NCBI GenBank assembly: GCA_015680685.1
Contig: MNCI01023302.1
Span: 720,229 to 784,228, forward strand
Direction: 5' to 3'
DNA from: Gnetum montanum
Lineage: Eukaryota > Streptophyta > Gnetopsida > Gnetales > Gnetaceae
Length of the DNA: 64,000 nt
The translations under genes and the position numbers were made by a program. This document shows, in pieces, positions 13,801 to 24,666 of this stretch. The notes beneath the pieces are model-generated. The model was not told where the DNA came from. It worked only from the letters and a program-made list of their open reading frames with translations, and searched no databases. Within the stretch, counting starts at the first letter, position 1. Each line of letters opens with the position of its first letter.

Positions 13801-14512
13801 CAAATGCTCTTGAGAACTGCTTATGGTAGTCCACTATCGCCACTTTTATCTGGTTCAGTACCATGGCATGAAGAATGGGGTCAACCATGAATGTCTCTAA
13901 CACTGTATGCGCTAAAGCAAGTCCACCATCATCATCGCGCATCCCATTCTCATCAAAAATGGGCCTATATAGGAAAACAACATTTACATTTAGATGATGA
14001 CATAAAATTCAAAAAGGAAATCAAAAATGTAAAGTAAGACTCAAGAAAGCATACTTGTCCACTTTATATACTATCCCGGGTGGGTTCTAAAATAAAGTAT
14101 GCACATGGAGGGCTAAGAAAAGTGTGTTGCTGCTATTGTAATGACTACAGGCATGTAGCTCCCACACACGTGTCAAGGGACGAGTAGATCTAGGACGCTC
14201 AGCAAGGCCTCCCTCAACTCTAAAAAGTCCCTCATCAATATCAGTGATAAAGGCAAGCATGTCTTATGTAGGCCCGGGTAACATGGTCTCAATAATATCA
14301 CGAGCCATATGTTCACTTAGGTGAAACCATATAACCACATTAAAGTTTTGCAAAATAAATGACAAAAACGAACTAACACCGGGATGGAACCATATCACAT
14401 GGGGCCTGATTTGCATGTCATAGGGAGGTGTGTCTGGCCAAAATGGCAAACCAAGCAAGTACGCCAACAAGCTCAATGACTAGGAGAGAAGATTTAGGTC
14501 TCCTGCATACAA
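10825..14512 (-). pseudogene. Antisense multi-exon gene inside element 1, function unknown
   Basis: Read on the reverse strand, successive open blocks are joined by GT-AG junctions. Exons: 14512-14055; 13964-13689; 13594-12573 (includes a 185-codon open stretch, 13478-12921); 12465-12208; 12123-11926; about 11829-11010 (probably more than one exon); 10905-10825, ending in TGA. Phases agree at 14055/13964, 12573/12465 and 12208/12123, and at 11926/11829 if the acceptor has mutated. No family is recognised. Seen: a globular N-terminal half, a basic patch KSKKKVKRKERP, a Glu-rich exon (12465-12208), an E/K-rich possible coiled coil (about 11600-11650) and an acidic C-terminus DDEEDLGD. A few stops and frameshifts are present (for example TAA after 14264, a shift between 12921 and 12894, and one at a GA repeat near 11610). 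The first exon was not found. Its position between protease and RT, and its introns, are the odd points. Confidence 0.7.
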
Positions 14513-16355
14513 CTGAAACATTGGGTAAGCAAAACATCCAAGTACTAATGATAGGTCAACATCACATAAAACCAAAAATCACATAAACAAATCCTACACC
14601 CCATGAGACAAGAACACCAATATCTACTTAGTGTATATGACACTCACTAGAGTACATTAAAATCCACTTCATAATAAATTCATGGAACATAAACATTTAC
14701 TCAATTAAGGTTTAAATCATCAGTCTCAGGAAAAATAATAAACAGTATAAAAAATATAAATATAGAAATTAGTAAATTACAAACATCCTAGCAAAACACT
14801 TTACACTTTCAAGCAAAGAAAACTTGACACTCACACCACAACCTCCCAAAGGCAACTCACACTGGAGGTTATTTAGCAAAATCACGTAGTCCCCCCTCAA
14901 CACTCATGATGGGTGCTTACAATCCAACTCACGATGGGAACTTGTAACTTATCCTATAACCCTTGCCTCATGTTCATGCAGCCCACTCCAACAAAGTCAC
15001 GCTTGCCATCACGCTGCCCTTCCAAAAATTGAAAAAAATGTGCAATCACACTACCAACAAAGGCAGGATAGTCACACTGCCAACAAAGGCGGGATGGTCA
15101 TACTGCCAACAAGGGCAGGACGGTCACACGGCCAAGAAAGGATGAAAACCTTGTGGCCCAGGGGCCTGAAAATAGAAAATTCGCAGCTCACGCTGCCCTG
15201 CCCCTCCAAAATTGAAAAATTTTTGTAGTCCACGTTGCTAGGAAGGGCAGGATGCTCACGCTGCCAGGAAGGCAGAATCAATAAACACTAAGCTCACATT
15301 GGCCTCCCTGGTAGTCATGCCGAGAAAGCCCAAAACCCTGCAATCAGGATGTCAAGAAAGCTAGAAATACTGCAAAAACCAAGATGCCAAGGAAACCCCA
15401 AAACCCAAACTCACATTCACGCTACTCATGTTGATGCCACAAGTCTAGAAATCCCCAAAATCACAGCCATAAAATCTTACCCTAGGTAACGCTGCTGGAG
15501 GAAAAATAGGGGGGAAATAAACTTACATGTGCAAAGCCTTCTTCCACGTTGGAATCCTAGCTTGGTGGAGACGTTGGAGAAGCTCTTCACTCTCCTCCAC
15601 GAACACCAGAGCTACCTACCTCTTTTCCTTTTCCCTACTTGCCTTCCCCTAGTCCTTCATGCTTGCTCACACTAATGTTGATGCTAACGCCTTGGCTCAC
15701 ACTACCTGCACTGTAACTCACATTGTTGTGCAAATTTTCAGGAAACCATGCTAACAAAAAGGAGGCCTTCTACTCAAAAAATTCCCTTTTTTAATCCCTC
15801 CTAGTATTCTGAATTTACTTTAATTTATTTAATTTATTTCCTCTTTTTATTCTAATTTTACTCTACCATGTTTACATGTTATTGTTTATGTCATCTTTGC
15901 CTTGTGCTTGCCCAATTTTCCTCATTATTCCAACCTCTGGAGATGAGGTCCACAAAATTCTTATGAAAAGGAGGAGAAAAGTGCAGAAAAATCAACAACA
16001 AGAATAAATAAACACATACAAACATATGGAAATATGTAACGATGCAAGTAAAATTCTTAAAACTTTAAAATCCCCAAAATCTTATTATTCATTCAAAAAT
16101 TTAAAATTTTAAAATTTTAAACTAAAAAATTTAAAAATGGTGCATATACTCAGTTCAAATGACAAGTCAACATTACTAGCCTGTCATGGCCTTAAACTTC
16201 CATGTGGCCTAGTACGGCCTTAAACTGACACAACTACTACTACATCTCCTAATTTTTTTTCAGTACATAGTTTGATCACCCTATGTTCGTTTACATTCAA
16301 TAACTCTATCACCAAGAGGATGTCTCTTACTTCACTCCCATTTTAAATTGGCAGG
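14513..16355. other. Upstream region of antisense gene and spacer before RT
   Basis: On the reverse strand this would be the promoter or leader of the antisense gene. About 14860-15730 is rich in TCACGCTG-type words, as in the LTR U3. From 16165 to 16240 are GGCCTAGTACGGCCTTAAACT-like words resembling 10331. A candidate 3' splice site for the sense strand (ATTGGCAG|GAGC) ends at 16354, after a pyrimidine-rich stretch. No coding region was recognised. Confidence 0.5.
15046..15139. repeat. 26-bp tandem repeat, about 3.6 copies
   Basis: The unit starts TCACACTGCCAACAAAGGC and then carries a GGGATGG-like tail. Three full copies are followed by a partial one, with a few substitutions. It lies upstream of the first antisense exon found and shares the TCAC-CTG word with the LTR and leader. 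Confidence 0.75.
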
Positions 16356-19300
16356 AGCAAGCACATGGCCACCAAGAATGTCCTTTGAACATTGTCTCTC
16401 AATGGACCGTACGGAGAGGTAGAAAAGACAATCAACCTAGAATCCTTGGATTTAAATCCATCCACATATACCAATTTAATAGCCTCCACTCAAGAAACAT
16501 CAGACTGGCCTAAAAACGTGACTAAAACACTAGATCTAGAAGTTGACAATATCATTGAAGATCCTCTAGTTGAAATCCCCATTACCACTGTCAATGGTAA
16601 AGCCAGAACATTGAAATTAAGTGCCTTACTAGACTGACAAATCGCAGGTGACATCACTCAAGTGTTAAAAGATAATATAAAAATGTTCGCATGGTCATAT
16701 ATTGACATGCCAGGATTAGATCCTTGAATCATTCAACACAATACTATCCTTGACGAAAAAATCAAGCCAGTAAAACAAAAAGCACGAAAGGCCAAGCCTG
16801 AGGTGGCATTGGCTGTCTATGCTAAAATCACAAAGCTCTATCAAGCTGGTTTCATCCGGGCCATTGACTATTCTGATTGGGTATCAAACATTGTTGTAGT
16901 TCCTAAGAAGAACGGTAGTATACGCATATGCATTGACTTTCGTGATCTCAATACAACCACTATAAAGGATGACTTCCCGCTACCTAGCATTGATCAACTT
17001 ATTGACACAACTGCTAGGCACGCACTATTATCCTTTATGGATGGATTTTCAAGATACAACCAAATAAGGATCAATCTGGAACATCAACTTAGAACAACTT
17101 TCATGACACCTTGGTGTACATTCTGTTATACGATGATGCCATTTGGTCTTAAAAATGCGGACGCTACAGATCAGCGAGCAATGACATACATATTTAGTGA
17201 TTACATGCTCAATTTGCTCAATGATTATGTTGACAATATTGCTGTCAAATCTAAAATAACTAAACAACATGCAAAAGATCTAGACCTAGTGCTTAAACTT
17301 TGTATCAACTATGACCTTAGGCTTAACCCAAAGAAGTGTGTCTTTGATGTAAAAATGGGTAAAATGCTTGGTTCCCTAGTCTCCGAAACAAGGATACAAG
17401 TAGACCTCGATAAGGTTAAAGTAATAACCAATATGCAACCACCAAGAAACCTCATTGGACTACGTGGCCTCCAAGGTAGACTGTAATTCATCAAATGCTT
17501 TATCGAAATGCTGACAGATAAGTTGAGTCCCATGCAACACCTTCTACGAAATAGTGTGCACTTCCAATGGACTCAACAATGCCAGGAAGTGTTCAAGAAC
17601 ATAAAACAAGAGTTGGCTCAACTACCAACTGTTTATCCTCCACAAAGTGATAAACCTTTCTACATCTACCTTGCAACTTCTGATTCCTCCATTGCATTGA
17701 TGCTTTGTCAAAAACATGAGGATGGAGTCAAAATCCCTATATATTACCTAAACCACACATTAATTGCCTATGAACAATGATACAATGACGTAGAAAAATC
17801 ATGCCTCGCCCTCGTCTTCTCCTTGAATAAATGGTGGCATTATCTCTTTCGTAATCAGGTTTACATCATTTGAAAGGATAATGTACACCGTGCCATTAGT
17901 AATAACATCTATGAGTCGAATAGGATAGCTAGGTAGAAAGCGATGATCATAGAGTTTGACTTACAGTATGTCACTCAATCTTCCACAAAAGGTCAAAAAA
18001 TAGTCACACAACTAACCGTCTCGCCGACGCACGATCAAGCAACAATAAACTCTGAATTCCCATATGAGAATGTTAATAGTATAGACATCATACCTGACAA
18101 CTACGAGGAAATCCTCTACTTCGATGGTGCTTCAACCTCTCAAGGAGGCAGTGTTGTAGCCATTTTAACATACCCCTCTAGAGAAATCCAACCCTTCGCC
18201 TACCACTTAACCTTTCCTTGCACCAATAACATAGCAAAATATGAAGGTCTTCTTAGAGGTCTTCAAGCAGCGTTGACTTCTGGAGTATCATGTCTTGTAG
18301 TTCGAGGAGATTCACAATTAGTCATTAATCAAGTTACTGAGGTTTACACATGTAAGGCTCTCCATTTACAATTGTATTATGATTTGACCAAACATTTGCT
18401 AAGGTAACTAGTAGAAATCAATATACAACATGTCCCTAGAAGAGAAAACACAATTGCCGATGCACTTGCTACACTAGCCTTAAACATGACACCTGAAATG
18501 TTTCATGCATTGCCTAGCTCTATAACAAGTTGTGCTGAACATATAATTAACACTCTCGATGAAATGCCTATAGCATCCGTTAGTACGACACACGTGATAG
18601 AATGGTACGATGACATAAAAGAGTACCTTCTAAGAGGCGAACCTCTACAACACTTGAGAAATGCTCAAAAGGACATCATGCGGAAACGTTCCCAGCCATA
18701 TGCGTTAATAGGAGACACCTTGTGTTACAAATCTTATGAAGTCATTCTGCTAATGTGCATTAGTAGCATTGATGGTCAAACAATTGTAGAGCAAGTCCAC
18801 AAAGGACTTTGTGGGGGGCATATAGCACCCAAAGCAATGGCAGCGAAGATTAGACACTTAGGCTATTACTGGCTACACATGGAATATGATTGCATCTCCA
18901 AGGTCAAAATGTGTGACATTTGCCAAAGCCATGGTAATCTAATACATGTGCCACCTAACAAATTACACACAACACAAATCACATGGCCATTCCAAAAATG
19001 GAGATTAGACTTAATTGGACCAATAACGCCATCATCCTCTGCTGGACATAACTTTATTATCATAGCTACTGAATACTTCACAAAATGGGTAGAAGCTATC
19101 CCTCTTAGGAAGACCACTTCAAAACATATTTTCACTTTCATAATTGAAAATATCGTGACTCATTTTGGTATTCCAATAACCATCGTTACTAACAATGGGC
19201 CACAGTTCAGCAATGTAGATACTAAAAAATTTTGTAAAATCTTGGGTATTAAACATGCATTCTCATCACCATACTACCCATAGAGCAATGGCCAAGCAAA

Positions 19301-19841
19301 GGCTACAAACAAAATTGTCATCATGGTGCTCAAAAAGATGCTTAATTAGAGCAAGAAACAATGGCATGAACAATTAGTCTACACATTATGGATGTACAGA
19401 ATGACACATCGCACATCCATAGGTAAAATGCCATATAGTCTTGTGTACATATCTAAAGCTATTTTACCTTTAGAATTATAGGTTTCGTCATTGTGGATAG
19501 CTCTCTCAGACCTCCTTGATGAAAGTCAAAACAATGAACTACGCATTGCTAACCTCGACTCAGTAGAGGAAGAACGTGTGTGAACGCTTGATCAAATTGA
19601 ATGGTACCAAAGACAACAGAGGTAGCGACACAAACACAATCTACACAAGCGCCCCGTTAAAGAAGGGGACTTAGTCCTTAAAGCCACCCGTGAACATCGA
19701 GAAAAATTCTCAGCCAACTAGGAAGCGCCTTACTTAGTCACCAAGGCATATAATAACAGAGCATTCAAACTTGCTGATATGGATGGGAATGAGTTTGCTA
19801 ATCCTACAAATCATTTGTATCTAAAACGGTACTATGTCTAA
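16356..19841 (+). pseudogene. pol of element 1: RT, RNase H, archaeal RNase H, integrase
   Basis: One frame, about 13 stops, no frameshift seen. RT (about 16680-17460) contains VVVPKKNGSIRICIDFRDLN and MPFGLKNA, but the catalytic box reads YVDN (Asn at 17235-17237, codon AAT) in place of YVDD. A Ty3-type RNase H follows (about 17550-17990). An archaeal-type RNase H spans about 18115-18480 (YFDGASTSQGG, NNIAKYEGL, RGDSQLVINQ, HVPRRENTIADALA). Integrase (about 18780-19840) keeps its HHCC finger and first Asp (19008-19010), but the second is Asn (19191-19193, AAC) and the Glu is Lys (19299-19301, AAG). All three losses fit a single G-to-A change. The order RT-RH-aRH-INT is the standard Tat arrangement. 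The element cannot have been autonomous in this state. Confidence 0.92.
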
Positions 19842-19857
19842 TAAAATTGAGGTACAT

Positions 19858-20123
19858 AAAAGTCCTGGCATCATGACTTAAAACTGATACCATAGAAAAG
19901 TCCTGGAATCATGACTTAAAATTGATACAACAGAAAATTCCTGGCATCATGACTTAAAATTGATGCCATAGAAAAGTCCTGGCATCATGACTTAAAATTG
20001 ATACCATAGAAAAGTCCTGGCATCATGACTTAAAACTGATACCATAGAAAAGTCATGGCATCATGACTTGAAACTGATAGCACAGAACAGTCTTGGAGTC
20101 ATGACATTAAAATGACACCACAG
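19858..20123. repeat. 38-bp tandem repeat, seven copies, after integrase
   Basis: Seven head-to-tail copies of a 38-bp unit beginning AAAGTCCTGGCATCATGACT and containing TTAAAAYTGATACCATAG. The first copies are nearly identical and the last two degenerate into looser TTAAACTA-type repeats up to about 20340. It begins 16 bases after the pol stop. Confidence 0.88.
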
Positions 20124-21573
20124 AGCTCTATCTGGTATGACACTAAACTACCACATCTGTCTGCCATGACATGAAACTAGCATCTGGAGTCTACTAAGAC
20201 TATAAACTAGTTTGCCTCTTCACAGTCTACTAAGTCTGTAAACTGGCAACACACCGTCTGCTATGAGGCTAAACTAGCACCATCCAAAGGGTCATGATGT
20301 AAAACTAACCCACAACAATCCGCTAACACTATAAACTGGTGACATCATCGATGATCAGGAAATACTTGAAAAGATATGTTGCTGTAATTGGTTGTACGTG
20401 CTCCACAAAGACTTGTTGTATAATTTTTCTCATTGGACCCTAATGAAGCTGATGTTGTTCATGATTCTGTCTGCTTTGAAATTGCACATGGTGGCTCCAT
20501 CTCCTTGGTTTTTTTCAAGTTTAAAGTGCTTAGTTAACTAAATCATTCTTGGTTTTCTTGTCTTCTCGGAGTTGTGTTTGCAGGATGACACACCTAAAGC
20601 ATTTGTACATAGGCGCACTTCATCATGACAACAAGGTATCACATTTTGCCTTATGCCCGCAACTAGGTTAATCAATCTGTTCATAAGTACATTCCCTAAT
20701 CCTAATACATTCCCCTTTCCCCATCGTGTTCCCTTTGTCCTATCTAATTATACCCCCTAGATACATTCTACTTTCCCAAGCCTCTTGATACATTGTTGCA
20801 CACTATGACTCTCTAAGTAGTTGCAATGAAAAACACAGTACACAGTACATGATGCAAAATGCAAATGCTCGAGCACGAGCACAACACTAAAAACAAGCTC
20901 TTTCAAAAAGAAAAAAGAGAACAAGAAAAAAAAAGAGAAAATAGAAAAGAAAACATCAAAAGGAAAACAAAAACAAAAATAAAAGAAGAAACAACAAAAA
21001 AAAGAAAAATAACCAAAAGGTCAAAGAGCAAAATACACGGAAAAGGTCTTCATGACCCCGTTGACATTATAAACCAAAGACTATTGGCTATTCTCATACA
21101 AGCCCCAGGCGAGAAGGCAATTATCTTGAAAAAAATTTACACTTGTGTCTCAGAGAGATTGTGTTGCACATGATCGCGTGGTTTTGGCTATTTACAACGG
21201 GCCCCATAAACACTCTGCAAGAGTCCCATTTCTCCAAAGAACGCATACCCTCCATGCCTTGCTCCAAGTCTACTGAAAACTAGCTACTGAAAAGGATCAA
21301 TGGCATAGCTTGTTCATGTGAGAACATTCTTATCTCACACTCACAATGACAATCATATCCTTTGATCAACCCTTAATTTGCCCAGATACAATCATATCCC
21401 CTTACATCTTGAAATGCATTCCCCTAATCCCATGTACTTTTGAAAACGATGCGATGACATCCAGCCAAGGGCCAATGGTTAAATGCTTGATGCTTGGCCA
21501 TTCATGGCATTTTGCATTTCTTTTTTGATGCCCCTCGGGTGGATTCCTCCAAACGTCAACAAAGAGGATCCAA
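20124..21573. other. 3' untranslated region of element 1
   Basis: Degenerate repeats to 20340, then non-coding sequence. A 140-bp purine-rich tract (about 20880-21020) gives a spurious Lys/Glu-rich open frame. The polypurine tract before the 3' LTR is weak; AAAGAGGATCCAA (21561-21573) is the best candidate. Confidence 0.6.
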
Positions 21574-23216
21574 TGAAACACCACTAATTTCAGGCTAGCA
21601 CTTTGAAATGAAAACGACTCAAGCTCTTTCGAAGTTTCAAGAGGCAAAATTTTGCTAAGGCATTGAGCTCACACCTAGCCTGCCCAAGGTAGTTTGCTCA
21701 CCCTTAACGTGAGAAACTCCAAACATCATCAAAATCAAGTCAAAGGTGGAGGTCAATAGTTTGAAGTTTAAAATTCCAACGTTCAGTATCAAAATCAAGT
21801 TAAAAAATGCATGTCATGCTGTGGTCACACTGGACTCACACTGTAGTGTGACCACAACGTAACCAACTTAGAATAACCCTATTACTAAAGTTCAAGTCAT
21901 ACTCATTATCGACAACTCCATATTTCAGCCTTAGAATTCCAGATTTCAACTCAAAATTGCAAGTTTTTGGGGTCACGTTGCAGGTCATGTTGTGGTCATG
22001 CTACAGCATGAGTCCAGCGTGACCTGCCATAAATAGCTCAAAACAAGTCATTTTCAACCTCATTTTCTGACTCTCAAGATCAACCATAGCCAGACATTTG
22101 ATGCACTCAGGAATCAGGCTTCAAAAATCAAAATTTGGTGAAAAATTGTAAGTCTTTGCTCACTCACATTGAGGTCACACTGAAGTTATGCTACAACATG
22201 AGTACAACATGAGTACAACATGAGTGTAGCATGAGCACAATGTACACATGCTAAAGACATGCTATGACAAAATCAACTCATGCTGGAAGTCCTGCTCAGG
22301 CAGAAACACCTCAAACAGCCACAAAACCACTCGAATCGACACCCTGCAGTAGTTAAGTCAGAGATCTAGAAGTTTCAAGCGAGCCAGAGCCAATTTCTCT
22401 TATTGTATATTATCATTTCATTGTAAATTTTCATTCGTGGGCTTGTTGAGCCCTCATGGTCCAAATTGTATGTGCTTCAATGGGCTTGAGTAAGCCACAC
22501 GTTGTAAGATATGATGAACCTGGTCAAGAACATAGCTTGCCCACACATATCCAACTCACACACAGTTGTCCATTAGACACGTGTCACGAGATCCATGTTT
22601 CTCTCATCTTCCAGCAGTTGATTCCATTCATGAATTCTGCACCTGAGCCCGGCCCAACCTTATAAATACCCTATCAATTCACATAAATAAGGTTGGCAAT
22701 TTTGGAGCTAGATAGCTTAGGAAACTTAGACCAGCAATCCTTGGGCGCTCGGCACACTTTAAGTCCTAGCATCTAAGCACTTCTAAAACACATCACATCA
22801 CATCACCCTGGGGCTTGGCACTTGCCCTACCATCCACACATGTAGCTATGCTTTGACCGGTGCACATCTTTTCTAAGCAATACAATACAGTTCATTTTGC
22901 CAACCATTATTCTGTTTACTCTGTTTTACATTCAGTTTATGTTTCGTTTACAATACCAGTTCTGCATGCATTTTTGTTTACATTTCATACTTGTTGTTTA
23001 CGTTTTAAAACATTAGTTACAATAACCCCAGTACAAGCTATAGTTTACGCTTGAGAAAGTCCTTGGTTGATTTTCGTGCAGACCATCCAAGGAACTCTAC
23101 CTTCATTTACTTTTCCAGCTTGTCCTAGGGCAAAGGTAGGGTCAGCTGTGTCTACCCGTTGATCTTTCGATGTTTGTTTTCCTTCCAGCCTTACACCGAC
23201 GATTTAGGTCAGTACA
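21574..23216 (+). repeat. 3' LTR of element 1
   Basis: Partner of the 5' LTR, 1643 bp, with the same TG...CA ends and followed directly by the target duplication GGCCT. The TATA box is at 22661-22668. Differences from the 5' copy are mostly transitions. Confidence 0.93.
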
Positions 23217-23221
23217 GGCCT

Positions 23222-23753
23222 CTTGATGGTGGTGATGTTTTTTTATTTTAATTAAATGTTGGTTCCTGGATCTATTCTTTTTCCACTAGGATTTTTTATT
23301 CTTCTTTGCTCTATCATAGACATAAGATTTTCTTTACTTGATTACATTGCCTAAGTTTTTAGTTTTAGAACACTGATCTGGCAATGCTAATGAAGAATAT
23401 ACTCATGGCATAGAAGTTTGCTAAAATTTTCAAGTTAATAATGTACATTGCATAGTTGGTAAGCATAAATTTTTAGATAATGAAATTTTTCTTGCAAACA
23501 TACATTTTGCTACTAAGCATTTGTAAAAATTATTTCTATTAAGAAAATTACAAATAAGAAATAGTTTCTCAAGCCTCATCATGAGTAGACTTAGCACTAA
23601 ATAAGATAAATTTTCTACTATGCATGCTCTTTTTATGCCTTTTTCAAATTTTTTCATTAATATCTACGATATAACCTATTTATTTTTAGAGTACAAAATT
23701 AGCTCTAAACTACAATTAATGTTAAAAAATATTATTCAAAAGTTACAAGAAAT
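23222..23753. other. AT-rich pre-insertion sequence between two elements
   Basis: Continuation of the locus broken at 4431. It ends at the AAGAT target duplication (23754-23758) of the next element. No gene is recognised; the open frames here are AT-driven. Confidence 0.5.
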
Positions 23754-23758
23754 AAGAT

Positions 23759-24666
23759 TGATGATCGACGAGGTACCCCTAAGCTCAACCATACGAATAC
23801 TAGTGTTTCACGCATGATCCAGTCAAATTCCAAGGACTAAGTGCTTATGCGCCCTTGTGGAACAAGGATGGGTTGGTTGATCATTTTCTTCCCAAGCTTA
23901 CCTATATGTCACGATTGTATGGTTAAGTAAGCTTGAGGCATATGATTTTTATAGCTTTTATGTTTTTATGTCTTATGCTAATAACTAAGTGACTATTTTA
24001 TCTTAACTACTCATTAACTAAGTTCTAACTAATCCTAACACAAGCATCCATTCTCACTTGCCATACACATCCTGAACCAGTGCAACACTACTGGGATTAC
24101 CAAACGCTAATCGTTACTAGGTTACCAAGTGTTACATGCATGCTCAAAGTGATCGTACTGAGTGTAATTTAATGATTTTCTTAATTGATTAAAATGAATT
24201 GCTATGCTAATAACATAAATGTAAAGTGCATAAAATAAAATAAAATAAAATAAATGCATAAGAAAATAAACTAAAAGAAATGTGTAAGAAAAAAAATCTC
24301 AAGTATTGCAAGGATGAATCGAAGAGCTCATCTTTATTGCTGTACACAAGGTGTGCTTAGGTACACAATGCTCAAATAAAGATCCATCCACTTAGACCTC
24401 TTACTATGGGCACTTGCAAAATACTCTAACTTTCAACAAACTACAAGAGTTTCGCTACTTGACTGCTAAAAGGCTTCCTTTCAATTGTGCGCCTAGGCAC
24501 TGTATCTATAGGCTTGGGAGCAACTACTCTAATAATTAGAGTAACCACTCTAATCATTAGAATAACTGCTAAAGAAATCGCTAGCGTAACTACTCTAATA
24601 ATTAGAATAAACCGCTAGAATAACTACTCTAATAATTAGAACAAACTGCTAGAGTAACCACTCTCA
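23759..24666 (-). repeat. 3' LTR of element 3
   Basis: On the reverse strand it starts TGAGAGTGG at 24666, after a GGGGTAAGA polypurine-like tract, and ends ...CGATCATCA at 23759. A weak TATA (TATAGATA) lies near 24503-24510. U3 (24521-24666) holds four copies of the palindrome-like ACTCTAATAATTAGA. An AAAAT microsatellite is at about 24234-24262. R/U5 matches the LTRs of element 2. Confidence 0.85.

Larger units (their letters stand above)
4432..23216 (+). mobile_element. Element 1: complete Tat/Ogre-like Ty3/gypsy retrotransposon, 18.8 kb
   Basis: The two LTRs (4432-6060 and 21574-23216) begin TGAAACACCACTAATTT and end GGTCAGTACA. They are flanked by the identical 5-bp duplication GGCCT (4427-4431 and 23217-23221), so the insertion is structurally complete. 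Internal order: primer-binding site, leader with a 15-bp repeat, gag, protease, a 6.2 kb block with an antisense spliced gene, RT, RNase H, archaeal-type RNase H, integrase, a 38-bp tandem repeat and the 3' untranslated region. The second RNase H, the Cx2H...C gag finger and the large size place it in the Tat clade (Ogre-like). gag-pro is one frame (6436-10140) and pol is one frame (16356-19841); both are broken by stops only. By eye the LTRs differ at roughly a tenth of positions in the first 400 bp, so the insertion is not recent. Confidence 0.93.

Noticed and set aside
20859-21173. Lys/Glu-rich open frame of 104 codons in the 3' part of element 1
   Set aside because: It comes from a purine-rich tract (AAAGAAAA type) and has no domain character or conservation to support it.
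23620-23817. Small forward open frame at the junction with element 3
   Set aside because: It runs across the target duplication into LTR sequence, so it cannot be an original gene.
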